DNA of 28,218 bases from Prado023 sp049688395. Its GTDB lineage: Bacteria > Actinomycetota > Actinomycetes > S36-B12 > CAIYMF01. The stretch's first letter is position 1; each line of letters opens with the position of its first letter. Made by a program: the position numbers and the translations under genes. The stretch lies in NCBI GenBank assembly GCA_049688395.1, contig JBAVKQ010000008.1, positions 1 to 28,218 of the forward strand, written 5' to 3'. Shown here one piece after another: positions 6,735 through 15,214 of this stretch. The notes beneath the pieces are model-generated. The model searched no databases. It was not told where the DNA came from and worked only from the letters and a program-made list of their open reading frames with translations.

Positions 6735-7337
6735 TCAGGCGGCGCGGCGCACCATGTCGGCGAACAGCGCGTGCACCCGATGGTCTCCGGTGAGTTCGGG
6801 ATGGAACGAGGTGGCCAGCAGCGACCCGCTGCGAACGGCGACGATCCTATCGTCCACGGCCCCGGGCACGATCGCCAAGATCTCGACGCCCGCACCCACC
6901 GACTCCACCCAGGGCGCGCGGATGAACACCGCACGCATCGGCTCGGACCCGATTGCCGGGAAGTCGACATCGGCCTCGAACGAGTCCACCTGCCGGCCGA
7001 ACGCGTTGCGCCGCACGACCATGTCGATGCCCCCGATCGGCACCTGGTCGGCCCGGCCGTCGAGGATCGTGTCGGCCAGCAGGATCATTCCCGCGCACGA
7101 GCCGTACACCGGCATGCCGGCGGCGACCACGCCGCGCAGGGGAGCCATCAGGCCCCAGCGCATGGCCAGCATCGAGATGGTGGTCGACTCACCGCCGGGC
7201 AGGACCAGTCCGTCCAGACCGCGCAGTGCGGCGGCAGCCCGGACCTCGACCGGCCGGGCACCGACCGCGATGAGCGCTGCGCTGTGCTCGCGTACGTCCC
7301 CCTGCAGGGCCAGGACCCCGATGGTGGGTCGGGTCAC
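6735..7337 (-). CDS. pdxT: Pyridoxal 5'-phosphate synthase glutaminase subunit PdxT
   Basis: A 200-residue class I glutamine amidotransferase that supplies ammonia to PdxS for pyridoxal 5'-phosphate synthesis in the cytoplasm. The catalytic triad is present: Cys81 in YGSCAGM, and His179 and Glu181 in SFHPELTGD. The oxyanion-region motif LVLPGGESTT is also clear, and length is typical. The start is GTG (7335-7337) overlapping the pdxS stop as GTGA, so the two subunits are translationally coupled. Upstream context with pdxS and downstream yebC matches other actinobacteria. Confidence 0.96.
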   Translation of the reverse strand: MTRPTIGVLALQGDVREHSAALIAVGARPVEVRAAAALRGLDGLVLPGGESTTISMLAMRWGLMAPLRGVVAAGMPVYGSCAGMILLADTILDGRADQVPIGGIDMVVRRNAFGRQVDSFEADVDFPAIGSEPMRAVFIRAPWVESVGAGVEILAIVPGAVDDRIVAVRSGSLLATSFHPELTGDHRVHALFADMVRRAA

Positions 7338-8242
7338 CAGCCGCGCTCGGCCAGGCGGTGGGCGGCCGGGAGCTCCTCGACGTTGATGCCGACCATGGCC
7401 TCACCGAGGCCGCGCGAGACCTTGGCCACGATGCCCGGGTCGCTGTGGTGCAGCGTCGCCTGCACTATCGCGTTGGCGCGCTGGGCGGGGTTGCCGGATT
7501 TGAAGATGCCCGAGCCCACGAACACGCCGTCGGCGCCGAGCTGCATCATCATCGCCGCGTCGGCCGGGGTGGCGATCCCGCCGGCGGTGAACATCACGAC
7601 CGGCAGGGCGCCGCGCTCGGCGACCTCCCGGACCAACTCGTAGGGGGCCTGGAGCTCCTTGGCTGCGACGTACAGCTCGTCGGAGCTCATCGACGACAGC
7701 CGCCTGATCGCCCCGAGGATGCTGCGCATGTGGGTGGTGGCGTTGGAGACGTCGCCGGTGCCGGCCTCGCCCTTGGAGCGGATCATCGCCGCCCCCTCGG
7801 TGATCCGCCGCAGCGCCTCACCCAGGTTCGTCGCCCCGCACACGAACGGGACGGTGAACGCCCACTTGTCGATGTGGTTGGCATAGTCGGCCGGGGTGAG
7901 CACCTCGGACTCGTCGATGTAGTCCACGCCGAGGGACTCGAGCACCTGCGCCTCGACGAAGTGACCGATCCGGGCCTTGGCCATGACCGGGATGGACACC
8001 GCGTCGAGGATGCCGTCGATCATGTCCGGGTTGCTCATCCGCGACACGCCGCCCTGGGCGCGGATGTCGGCGGGCACCCGCTCGAGGGCCATGACGGCCA
8101 CCGCTCCGGCGTCCTCGGCGATGCGCGCCTGCTCGGCGGTGACCACGTCCATGATCACCCCGCCCTTGAGCATCTCGGCCATCCCGCGCTTGACGCGCTC
8201 GGTGCCGAGGCTGGTTCCAGTGGTGTCGGGGGTGCTGGTCAC
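7334..8242 (-). CDS. pdxS: Pyridoxal 5'-phosphate synthase subunit PdxS
   Basis: A 302-residue (beta/alpha)8 synthase that makes pyridoxal 5'-phosphate from ribose 5-phosphate, glyceraldehyde 3-phosphate and ammonia. Catalytic residues align with an offset of eight from the Bacillus enzyme: Asp32 in GGVIMDVV, Lys89 in MAKARIGHF, Asp110 in DYIDESEVL and Lys157 in RSKGEAGTGDV. The start is GTG at 8240-8242, with AGGAG five bases upstream; the frame continues upstream without coding character. It overlaps pdxT by four bases and has its own promoter-like region at 8277-8303. Its cofactor product is needed by GcvP encoded further along the window. Confidence 0.97.
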   Translation of the reverse strand: MTSTPDTTGTSLGTERVKRGMAEMLKGGVIMDVVTAEQARIAEDAGAVAVMALERVPADIRAQGGVSRMSNPDMIDGILDAVSIPVMAKARIGHFVEAQVLESLGVDYIDESEVLTPADYANHIDKWAFTVPFVCGATNLGEALRRITEGAAMIRSKGEAGTGDVSNATTHMRSILGAIRRLSSMSSDELYVAAKELQAPYELVREVAERGALPVVMFTAGGIATPADAAMMMQLGADGVFVGSGIFKSGNPAQRANAIVQATLHHSDPGIVAKVSRGLGEAMVGINVEELPAAHRLAERGW

Positions 8243-8276
8243 GGTGTCTCCTGCGCCGATGGGACTCGAGGCCCCG

Positions 8277-8303
8277 AGTTTACGTCCCGCCAACAGGTTG
8301 GCG
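8277..8303 (-). promoter_or_regulatory. Candidate pdxS promoter with inverted-repeat operator
   Basis: On the minus strand TAAACT (8277-8282) is a good TANNNT -10 hexamer about 35 bases before the GTG start. Just upstream, 8288-8303 is a perfect inverted repeat with CGCCAAC arms around two bases, lying between -10 and the expected -35. The -35 itself is not consensus. The repeat could bind a repressor or activator of the pdxST operon, or form the end of a terminator; position over the promoter favours an operator. Confidence 0.45.
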
Positions 8304-8363
8304 AAACGCGCGCGGCACGGGCACCGCCCGCCGGGGTGGTCCAAGCCGGCGCAGACCCCGGGC

Positions 8364-9449
8364 TCAGTCCAGGCTGACCTCGCGCGTGCGGTCCATCAGC
8401 AGGATCCAGAGCTGGCCACGGTCGAGCACGACCGGCTCGCCGTCGGAGTCGACGTAGCTGGTGGGCACCTGCTCGTCGGCGCGCTGCCAGGTGATCCGGT
8501 GGGCCCGACCGTCTCGGAGCAGCAGCCCCCTACCCTTTCCGGTCGTGATGGTCAGCGGCGTGCGCCCGCCGAACTTGTCGCCGAACCCGGAGTCCTTCTG
8601 CTTCACGTACTGCACGATCACCGAGTGGGCGCGCTGCACCTGCGGGGGGTCGGTGTCCCGGGCAGTCCGGCCGTTGAGCGACACGTCGTAACTGCCCCGC
8701 GAGGCGTCCCACACGAACTGCACGGTCGACGACGGCCAGCGCGCGGTGACGTTCCTGGCCGTGCGGCCCCCCGCGAGCGGTTCCGGGTCGAAGAGCAGCC
8801 CCATGTCCGCCGAGACTGCCGTGGCCCCGGCGGTGGCCAGGATCCTCTCGGGCTGGGCCATCAGGTTGTAGGGCGCGACCCGACCGCCGGACTCCCGGAA
8901 GAATCCGGGACTGTCGAGATCGGGGGTCACCTGGGTCCAGTCGGCCCGGCCCAGAATGGGGCGCAGCTTGGTCTGGGCCCCGGAGTAGACGAACGCGATG
9001 TCGCCGTACTGCGCGAACAGCTCGACGTCGCTGATCCTGGCGCTGCGCACCGGCCCGACGGTGGTGGGCATCCGGGCGGAGAACAGCGCCGCGATCCGGG
9101 TGAGCCCGAACTCGACCGGCTCGACGTAGACGATGTCGGCCCGAGTCAGCCCCCGGTGCGGCTGGGCGCTGGGGGTGTTGTCCATCTTGACCACCATCAC
9201 CGGGGTGCCCAGACCCCCCTTGCGACCGGTGTACGGTGAGCGTTCGGGTTCCGCGGGCGGCTCCGGCGTCGGGCTGACACTCGGGGCCGGAGTCGACGCG
9301 CTGCCGACCGGCGGGGCGGGATCCGTGCGGCCCAACGAACAGGCGCCCAGCAGGCTGACCAGCACCAGGACCGCGGTCCGCTCGGCAGCGCTGCGCGCCC
9401 GGCCGCTGCTCCGCCGCGCTTCGGGCCGCCGGGCGGGTGGGGTCGTCAT
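8364..9449 (-). CDS. DUF3048 (YerB-like) lipoprotein
   Basis: A 361-residue predicted lipoprotein. The N-terminus is Arg-rich, followed by a hydrophobic stretch and lipobox LLGAC (Cys37), then a Pro/Ser/Glu linker to about residue 75. The rest fits the DUF3048 family (GTPVMVVKMDN, QPHRGLTRADIVYVEPVE, RIAALFS, GPVRSAR, LFDPEPLAGG). The biochemical role of the family is not established; it should sit on the outer face of the membrane. No Shine-Dalgarno site precedes the ATG, but TACGGT lies at -12 to -7, suggesting a leaderless transcript. It sits between the PIM operon and pdxS with its own apparent promoter, so it need not share function with either. Confidence 0.85.
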   Translation of the reverse strand: MTTPPARRPEARRSSGRARSAAERTAVLVLVSLLGACSLGRTDPAPPVGSASTPAPSVSPTPEPPAEPERSPYTGRKGGLGTPVMVVKMDNTPSAQPHRGLTRADIVYVEPVEFGLTRIAALFSARMPTTVGPVRSARISDVELFAQYGDIAFVYSGAQTKLRPILGRADWTQVTPDLDSPGFFRESGGRVAPYNLMAQPERILATAGATAVSADMGLLFDPEPLAGGRTARNVTARWPSSTVQFVWDASRGSYDVSLNGRTARDTDPPQVQRAHSVIVQYVKQKDSGFGDKFGGRTPLTITTGKGRGLLLRDGRAHRITWQRADEQVPTSYVDSDGEPVVLDRGQLWILLMDRTREVSLD

Positions 9450-9455
9450 GGGCCA

Positions 9456-9461
9456 ACCGTA
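9456..9461 (-). promoter_or_regulatory. Leaderless -10 hexamer for the DUF3048 gene
   Basis: TACGGT on the minus strand occupies -12 to -7 relative to the ATG at 9449, the position expected when transcription begins at the start codon. No Shine-Dalgarno sequence is seen between them. Confidence 0.45.
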
Positions 9462-9471
9462 ACCGGACGAA

Positions 9472-9501
9472 TCACCTGCTCGGCGTGCACCCGGCAGGTG
9501 A
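9472..9501 (-). terminator. Hairpin after the PIM operon
   Basis: Perfect 8-base arms TCACCTGC (9472-9479) and GCAGGTGA (9494-9501) flank a 14-base loop, 41 bases past the stop of the last gene in the PIM operon. It could terminate that operon. It lies upstream of the DUF3048 promoter, so an operator role is possible too. Confidence 0.4.
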
Positions 9502-9542
9502 ACGTGCCGTGCCCGGTTCGGGGCTGCCCGGATCGGCGCGGC

Positions 9543-10100
9543 TCAGAGCAGCCCGGCCAGCGCCGGTGCGATCTCGTCGTCCATCTCGAAGGTCAGAGGT
9601 TGCGGGGCATGCCCGGCCAGCCGGAACCAGCGGACCAACGGCCCACCACGCAACAGCCGCGCGGCCTGCACGCCGTCGTTGAGGAAGCGGCGCGCCAGCT
9701 CCACCTGCAGGCAGGCCGCCGAGAGGTCCTCGACCAGGTCGTTGCCCTCCGGGTTCCTGCGCAGCTCGGCGACCTCGTGGGCGTCGGCGAACACCTCGCG
9801 CAGGTCGCGCGACATCTCCGACTCGATCGCCCCCCGCTCGACCAGGTCGGTCGGGTCGACGTATCGGGAGTTGCTGGCCGCGTGGGCCAGCACGATCCCC
9901 GAGGACGGGTCGATCAGCCCGGAGATGGCGACCGCCTCAGCCGCGGCCGCCCGGCGCAGCAGCTGCGCATCCAGCGACGCCCGGGCCAGGTCGATCCGAT
10001 GGTGCACGCGGTCGATCCGCCCGGCCAGCGCGCTCAGGCGCCAGACGGTCCAGGCCAGCAGGAGCGCCAGGACGATGATCCAGAAGAGGTCCACCTTCAC
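9543..10100 (-). CDS. Membrane-anchored protein of unknown function, downstream of pimA
   Basis: A 185-residue protein with one N-terminal membrane segment (about residues 5-20, DLFWIIVLALLLAW) followed by a mostly helical body (LSALAGRIDRVHHRID, LRRAAAAEAVAISGLID). The topology is LemA-like, but no diagnostic LemA motif is visible and I cannot name the family. The GTG start overlaps the pimA stop as GTGA, so it is translationally coupled to the PIM pathway enzyme. That makes a role at the membrane near PIM synthesis a reasonable inference. It is the last gene of the operon before a hairpin. Confidence 0.75.
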   Translation of the reverse strand: MKVDLFWIIVLALLLAWTVWRLSALAGRIDRVHHRIDLARASLDAQLLRRAAAAEAVAISGLIDPSSGIVLAHAASNSRYVDPTDLVERGAIESEMSRDLREVFADAHEVAELRRNPEGNDLVEDLSAACLQVELARRFLNDGVQAARLLRGGPLVRWFRLAGHAPQPLTFEMDDEIAPALAGLL

Positions 10101-11299
10101 GCGCCGGCCCCCCGAGCACGTGGCCGACTGCTGACCCGCCGGATGGGCAGGCGACCCCAGAAGTGCCCGGAGAGGTCGGCCTCGACCTTCTCGCCACCGG
10201 GCGTGATGCTGTTGTAGACGGCCACGACCTGCTTGGCGATGGTGGCCCAGTCGAACTCGGCGGCCCGGCGGCGGCCCTGCTCGGTCAGCTCCGCCCGGCG
10301 CTGCGGGTCGGCAAGCAGCGCGATCAGCGCGTCGGCCAGATCCGCGGAGTCCCCGTTGGTGAACGTGACCCCGGCCCGCCCTTCGTGCAGGACCCGTTGG
10401 AAGGCCTCGATGTCGCTGGCCACGACCGGGGTGCCGGCGGCCATCGCCTCCAGCAGGATGATCCCGAACGACTCCCCGCCGGTGTTGGGTGCCACGTAGA
10501 TGTCGGCCGAACGCAGCGCTCGGGCCTTGTCCGCCTGGCTGACCAGGCCGAGGAACTCCACGCGGTCGCCGAGGTCCGGGGCCAAGCTGGCACGCACCGC
10601 CTCGACCTCACCGGGGCCGGCGACCAGCAGGTTGGCCCCCGGCACGGCGGCCAGCACCCGCGGCAGCGCATCGAGCAGGATGGGCAGGCCCTTGCGGGGC
10701 TCGTCGATCCGGCCCAGGAACATCAGGGTGTCCCTGCCCCGCGCGCGTCCGGGCAGCGGCTCGTCACCGGCGAACAGGCTGGCGTCCACCCCATTGGGGA
10801 TCAGAACCGCGTCGCCCCCGGTGTACTCGACCAGCGAGCGACGGGCGTACTCGCTGACCGCGATCCGGGCCCGGATCTTCTCGGTGGCGCTGCGTACCAG
10901 GGCCGAGGTGGCGTTCAGCTCGCGGCGCGAGGACCGCAGGCTGGCGTGCCAGGTGGCCACGATCGGACCGTCGGCGACCCAGATCGACAGCAGCGACAGG
11001 GTTGGGCCGACCGGCTCGTGGACGTGCAGGATGTCCAGGTCGGACTCCTTGATCCAGGTCCGCGCCCGGGCCGCGGGTCCGGGACCGAAGTTGATCTTGG
11101 CCACCGACCCGTTCGAGCTGATCGAGACCGGCCGACCGCCGCTGGTGACGTAGTCGGGCAGCGCGTCCTCGTCCTCGGCGGGGGCCAGCACCACGGCCTC
11201 GTGACCCAGGCGGATGAGGGCCAGGCGCAGGTCCTCGATGTGCGCAGCGACGCCACCGGGGGTGTCCCAGGCATACGGGCAGACCAGGCCGACGCGCAT
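10097..11299 (-). CDS. pimA: Phosphatidylinositol alpha-mannosyltransferase PimA
   Basis: A 400-residue GT4 glycosyltransferase that adds the first mannose from GDP-mannose to phosphatidylinositol on the cytoplasmic face of the membrane. The N-terminal signature CPYAWDTPGGVAAHI and the GT-B residues line up with mycobacterial PimA: His118 in TWHASLRS, Arg197 and Lys203 in FLGRIDEPRKGL, and Glu276 in GGESFGIILLEAMA. The ATG shares one base with the patA stop (TGATG), and its own stop overlaps the next gene, so four genes form one coupled operon. A Pro/Arg-rich C-terminal extension of about 15 residues follows the domain. Synteny with pgsA and patA strongly supports this over a generic glycosyltransferase. 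Confidence 0.95.
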   Translation of the reverse strand: MRVGLVCPYAWDTPGGVAAHIEDLRLALIRLGHEAVVLAPAEDEDALPDYVTSGGRPVSISSNGSVAKINFGPGPAARARTWIKESDLDILHVHEPVGPTLSLLSIWVADGPIVATWHASLRSSRRELNATSALVRSATEKIRARIAVSEYARRSLVEYTGGDAVLIPNGVDASLFAGDEPLPGRARGRDTLMFLGRIDEPRKGLPILLDALPRVLAAVPGANLLVAGPGEVEAVRASLAPDLGDRVEFLGLVSQADKARALRSADIYVAPNTGGESFGIILLEAMAAGTPVVASDIEAFQRVLHEGRAGVTFTNGDSADLADALIALLADPQRRAELTEQGRRRAAEFDWATIAKQVVAVYNSITPGGEKVEADLSGHFWGRLPIRRVSSRPRARGAGA

Positions 11300-12273
11300 C
11301 ACAGGCCGCCGGGATCGGGCACGGCCGCGTCCTGCGGACCCAGGTCGCTGGGGCCCGCGTCGATCTCGGCGGCGTCGCGGGCGGCCAAACGGTCGGGGTC
11401 GAGGTCGGCCAGCCACAGGCGCTGGAGCATGTGCCAGTCCTGCGGGTGCGCACGGATCGCAGCACCCAGGGCGTCGGCGACGGCCTGGGTGGCCACCCGG
11501 ATCCGCTCGCTGCGCTCCCCATGCGCGGGCGGGACCACCTCGGGCAGGACCTCCCCCGCGTTGCCCCCGTCCCAGAACAGGCTCACGGGCAGCAGCTTGG
11601 CGCCGGTGTCCACCGCGAGGGCGGCCGGTCCGGCCGGGAACCGGGTCGCCGCACCCAGGAACTGCACCTCGATGCCCGAGGCGGACAGGTCGCGGTCGGC
11701 GAGCAGCGGCACGAATCCACCGGTCTGCAGGGTGTGCACCAGCTCCGGGTACAGGCCCGGGTCCCCGAGGCCGAGGATCCGCATGCCCAGGGACTCGCGG
11801 TAGGCCACGAACGCATCGAACAGTGCGGCCGGCTCCAGCCGTTCGGCAACGGTGGTGACCTGGACGTGGTTCCTGGAGAAGAACGCCCCCGCATGGTCCC
11901 AGTTGCCCATGTGCGGCAGGGCGACGACGGCGCCACGGCCCTGCTCCAGCGCCTCGACGATGACCTCGGAGTTGGCCAGGCGGAAGGAGTCGATCCGGGC
12001 CGCGTCCCACCCGGGGAGCCGGAACGCATCACACCAGTAGCGCAGGTAGGAACGCATCCCCGCCCGGGACACCTCCCGCAGCCGGTCCGGTTCCACCGGG
12101 CCCGGTCCCAGGACTCGCACCAGGTTGGCCTCGAGCCGGCGCACCGCGCCGCTGCGCGAACGCCACTGCTGGTCGGCGATCTGGTCGAAGAGCCGGTAGG
12201 CCAGCGCCTCGGGCATCAGCCGGACCGCCCGCCAGCCACCCGCGTAGGCCAGATAGGTCGCCTTCTCGATCAC
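11299..12273 (-). CDS. patA: Phosphatidylinositol mannoside acyltransferase (LpxL/HtrB family)
   Basis: A 324-residue membrane-associated acyltransferase that should acylate the mannose of phosphatidylinositol mannoside using acyl-CoA. It has the HxxxxD catalytic motif (His121 and Asp126 in HMGNWD) and the family block VPLLADRDLSASG. The C-terminal 35 residues are acidic and probably disordered. The GTG start (12271-12273) lies 7 bases after the pgsA stop, with GGTGAG as a ribosome site. Sequence alone matches the whole LpxL/HtrB family; placement between pgsA and pimA makes the PIM assignment secure. Confidence 0.93.
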   Translation of the reverse strand: MIEKATYLAYAGGWRAVRLMPEALAYRLFDQIADQQWRSRSGAVRRLEANLVRVLGPGPVEPDRLREVSRAGMRSYLRYWCDAFRLPGWDAARIDSFRLANSEVIVEALEQGRGAVVALPHMGNWDHAGAFFSRNHVQVTTVAERLEPAALFDAFVAYRESLGMRILGLGDPGLYPELVHTLQTGGFVPLLADRDLSASGIEVQFLGAATRFPAGPAALAVDTGAKLLPVSLFWDGGNAGEVLPEVVPPAHGERSERIRVATQAVADALGAAIRAHPQDWHMLQRLWLADLDPDRLAARDAAEIDAGPSDLGPQDAAVPDPGGL

Positions 12274-12280
12274 GGGCAGC

Positions 12281-12925
12281 TCACCGCTCGGGGTCGGCCG
12301 GGGCCGCAGCGGGATCCTGACCGGCGCGTGGCCGCAGTTGACTGCGCACGTCCAGACCGCGCTGGAACACGGTGATGACCGTCAGCACCGACAGCACGCC
12401 CAGCGCGGCGGTCATCCCCCAGTCGACGAACTGCTGAAGGATCGCACCGACCGCCAGCAGGATCATCCGCTCGGCCCGCTCGGCGATGCCGCCGTTGGCC
12501 GTGGCGTTCACCGCCTCTGCGCGCGCCTTCGCGTAGCTGATCACCGCACCACCGACCAGGCAGACCCAGGCCAGCATCGTGGTCAGCGTGTCGCTGCTCC
12601 AGGCGGCCCAGATCAGCAGTCCACCGAAGATGGCGCCGTCGGCCACCCGGTCCAGGGTCGCGTCGAACCAGGCCCCCCACGGGCCCTGGGTGCCGGTCAG
12701 GCGCGCCATGGTGCCGTCGAGCACGTCGGCGGACACGAACAGCGCGAGCAGCACGAGCGCGGGCACGAACCGGCCCGCTGGGATCAGGATCAGCGCGGTC
12801 AGGACGGTCAGCACGGTGCCGGTCAGGGTCACCATGTCCGGGGTGATCCGCATGCGCAGCAGGGCGCGCGCGATCGGTTCCACGACAGGTGCGATCACGC
12901 CTCGGGCGTCTGCGTTGTTCAGCAT
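12281..12925 (-). CDS. pgsA: Phosphatidylinositol-phosphate synthase (CDP-alcohol phosphatidyltransferase)
   Basis: A 214-residue integral membrane enzyme. The CDP-alcohol motif D-x2-D-G-x2-A-R-x8-G-x3-D-x3-D is complete (Asp67, Asp70, Gly71, Ala74, Arg75, Gly84, Asp88, Asp92). Several hydrophobic segments surround it (VLTVLTALILIPAGRF, FVPALVLLALFVSADV). In actinobacteria the member next to patA and pimA joins CDP-diacylglycerol to inositol 1-phosphate, feeding PIM synthesis. The ATG at 12923-12925 starts the homology; it has no good ribosome site, but TACGAT lies at -15 to -10 (12935-12940). It heads the operon and is divergent from the EF-G-like gene. Confidence 0.93.
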   Translation of the reverse strand: MLNNADARGVIAPVVEPIARALLRMRITPDMVTLTGTVLTVLTALILIPAGRFVPALVLLALFVSADVLDGTMARLTGTQGPWGAWFDATLDRVADGAIFGGLLIWAAWSSDTLTTMLAWVCLVGGAVISYAKARAEAVNATANGGIAERAERMILLAVGAILQQFVDWGMTAALGVLSVLTVITVFQRGLDVRSQLRPRAGQDPAAAPADPER

Positions 12926-13033
12926 CAGGATCGGATCGTAGCGAGAATCAGCCCACCCGGGTGCGCAGACGCGGATGGCAGTTGCAAGGCTTGGGCCCAC
13001 CGCGGGCTCACATCACGACGAAAGGGCAGCTCA

Positions 13034-15181
13034 ATGGCACAGGCCAACACGCCAGGGGGTGGGTCGGTCTCTGCACCGGCCAACTCCGCCGACATCCGCA
13101 ACGTGGTCCTGGTGGGCCCCTCCGGGGCGGGCAAGACGACACTGCTGGAGGCCATGCTGGTCGCCGCCGGCACGATCACGCGGCCTGGTCGGACCACCGA
13201 GGGGACCACGGTCTCGGACTTCGACGAGGCGGAGGTCCGCCAGCAGCGCTCGGTCGGCCTGGCCCTGGCGCCGGTGGTGCTCGACGGGGTGAAGATCAAC
13301 TTCCTGGACACCCCGGGCTACGCGGACTTCGTCGGCGACCTGCGCGCCGGCCTGCGCGCCGCGGACGCGGCCCTGTTCGTGGTCTCGGCCGTGGACGGCA
13401 TCGACGGCGGCACCCAGCTGCTCTGGGAGGAGTGCGCGACCGTCGGGATGCCCCGGGCCGTGGTGGTGACCCGGGTGGACCATGCCCGCGCCGACTTCGA
13501 CGAGCTGGTGGCCATCAGCCAGCGCGTCTTCGGTGAGGGCGTGATGCCGCTGATGCTGCCGATGCTCTCCGACGAGGGGACTCCCGCGGGCTTCATCGAC
13601 CTGATCACCGAGCAGATCCACGACTACTCCACCGGCGCCCGGGTGGATCGCGCACCCGAGGACCAGCACCGGGAACTGATCGAGAACACCCGCGCGGCGC
13701 TGATCGAGGGGATCATCGCCGAGAGCGAGGACGAGTCCCTGATGGACCGGTACCTGGCCGGGGAGCACATCGACACCGACACGCTGGTGGCCGACCTCGA
13801 GCGGGCCGTGGCCCGCGGGTCGTTCTACCCGGTGATCGGCACCGCGGTCGAGCTCGCCGGGCTCGGCGCTGCCGAGGTGCTGGAGTTGGTGCGCCGCGGC
13901 TTCCCGTCCCCGCTGGAGCACCCGTTGCCGCCGGTCTCCACCCTCGACGGGCAGCCCGCCGAGCCGCTGACCTGCGACCCGGCCGGGCCCCTGTGCGCCG
14001 AGGTGGTCAAGACCACGACCGACCCGTACGTGGGCCGGCTGTCGCTGGTGCGGGTGTTCTCCGGCACCCTGGTGCCCGACACGGTCCTGCACGTCTCCGG
14101 GCATTTCGGGGCGGGTCAGGGCCATGAGGACCATGACGTCGACGAGCGGGTCGGGGCCCTGTCCAGCCCGTTGGGCAAGGTGCAGCGCGGCATCGACAAG
14201 GGCATCGCCGGGGACATCGTCGCGGTGGCCAAGCTCAGCCGGGCCGAGACGGGCGACACGCTCTCGGACAAGGACGCACCGCTGCTGATGGAACCCTGGA
14301 TGATGCCCGACGCGCTGCTCCCGGTGGCGATCGTGGCGCAGTCCAAGGCCGACGACGACAAGCTCGGCCAGGCGCTGGGCAGGTTGGTCGCCGAGGACGC
14401 GACCATGCGCCTGGAGCGCAACGCCGAGACCGGTCAGCTGGTGCTCTGGTGCATGGGCGAGGCGCACGTGGACGTGCTGCTCGACCGGCTGCGCAACCGG
14501 TACGGGGTCGCGGTGGAGTCCGAGGAGCTGCGCGTCTCGCTGCGCGAGACGTTCGCCGCACCTGTCAAGGCCAAGGGCCGGCACGTCAAGCAGTCCGGCG
14601 GGCACGGTCAGTTCGCGGTGTGCGACATCGAGGTCAGCCCACTGCCGCCCGGTTCGGGGTTCGAGTTCGTGGACAAGGTCGTGGGCGGGTCCGTTCCGCG
14701 TCAGTTCATCCCCTCGGTGGAGAAGGGCGTGCGGGCGCAGATGGAGCGCGGCGTCGCTGCGGGCTACCCGATGGTCGACATCCAGGTGACGCTCTACGAC
14801 GGCAAGGCGCACTCCGTGGACTCCTCGGACATGGCCTTCCAGATGGCCGGCTCGCTGGCACTCAAGGAGGCCGCCGCATCCGGCCAGGTCGCGATGCTCG
14901 AACCGGTGGCCGTGGTCAGCGTGCTGGTCGCCGACGAGTACGTGGGCGCGGTGATGGGCGACCTGTCCGGCCGACGGGGCCGGGTGTCCGGATCGGAGCC
15001 GGCCGGCAACGGCCGCACGCTGATCCGCGCCGAGGTCCCCGAACTCGAGCTGACCCGCTACGCGATCGAGCTGCGCTCGATGTCCCACGGCACCGGCACG
15101 TTCGCCCGGGAGTACATCGGCCACGAGCCGATGCCGACCCAGATCGCGCGCAAGGTGATCGACGCGGCGCCCAAGCACTGA
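13034..15181 (+). CDS. Elongation factor G-like protein (EF-G2 type)
   Basis: A 715-residue translational GTPase of the EF-G fold, with P-loop GPSGAGKT (28-35), G3 motif DTPGYADF (92-99) and the C-terminal EF-G domain IV/V blocks (KQSGGHGQFAVCDIEV, YVGAVMGDLSGRRG). It differs from canonical EF-G: the His after DTPG is Tyr96, and the NKxD guanine-binding motif reads TRVD (146-149). These variants mark the paralogous EF-G2 group common in actinobacteria, whose role in translation is unclear and which is not the main translocase. AAAGGG (13021-13026) lies seven bases before the ATG. It stands alone, divergent from the PIM operon. Confidence 0.9.
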   Translation: MAQANTPGGGSVSAPANSADIRNVVLVGPSGAGKTTLLEAMLVAAGTITRPGRTTEGTTVSDFDEAEVRQQRSVGLALAPVVLDGVKINFLDTPGYADFVGDLRAGLRAADAALFVVSAVDGIDGGTQLLWEECATVGMPRAVVVTRVDHARADFDELVAISQRVFGEGVMPLMLPMLSDEGTPAGFIDLITEQIHDYSTGARVDRAPEDQHRELIENTRAALIEGIIAESEDESLMDRYLAGEHIDTDTLVADLERAVARGSFYPVIGTAVELAGLGAAEVLELVRRGFPSPLEHPLPPVSTLDGQPAEPLTCDPAGPLCAEVVKTTTDPYVGRLSLVRVFSGTLVPDTVLHVSGHFGAGQGHEDHDVDERVGALSSPLGKVQRGIDKGIAGDIVAVAKLSRAETGDTLSDKDAPLLMEPWMMPDALLPVAIVAQSKADDDKLGQALGRLVAEDATMRLERNAETGQLVLWCMGEAHVDVLLDRLRNRYGVAVESEELRVSLRETFAAPVKAKGRHVKQSGGHGQFAVCDIEVSPLPPGSGFEFVDKVVGGSVPRQFIPSVEKGVRAQMERGVAAGYPMVDIQVTLYDGKAHSVDSSDMAFQMAGSLALKEAAASGQVAMLEPVAVVSVLVADEYVGAVMGDLSGRRGRVSGSEPAGNGRTLIRAEVPELELTRYAIELRSMSHGTGTFAREYIGHEPMPTQIARKVIDAAPKH

Positions 15182-15186
15182 GTTCG

Positions 15187-15203
15187 GGGCCGGGGTTCGG
15201 CCC
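15187..15203. terminator. Hairpin terminator between convergent genes
   Basis: GGGCCG (15187-15192) and CGGCCC (15198-15203) form a perfect six-pair stem around a five-base loop. It lies 5 bases after the EF-G-like stop and 11 bases from the stop of the oppositely transcribed thioesterase, so it can serve both. Confidence 0.6.
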
Positions 15204-15214
15204 GGTACCGCAGG

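Noticed and set aside
13031..15178. 715-residue open frame antisense to the EF-G-like gene
   Set aside because: It mirrors the codon pattern of the real gene on the other strand and shows no recognisable protein motif.
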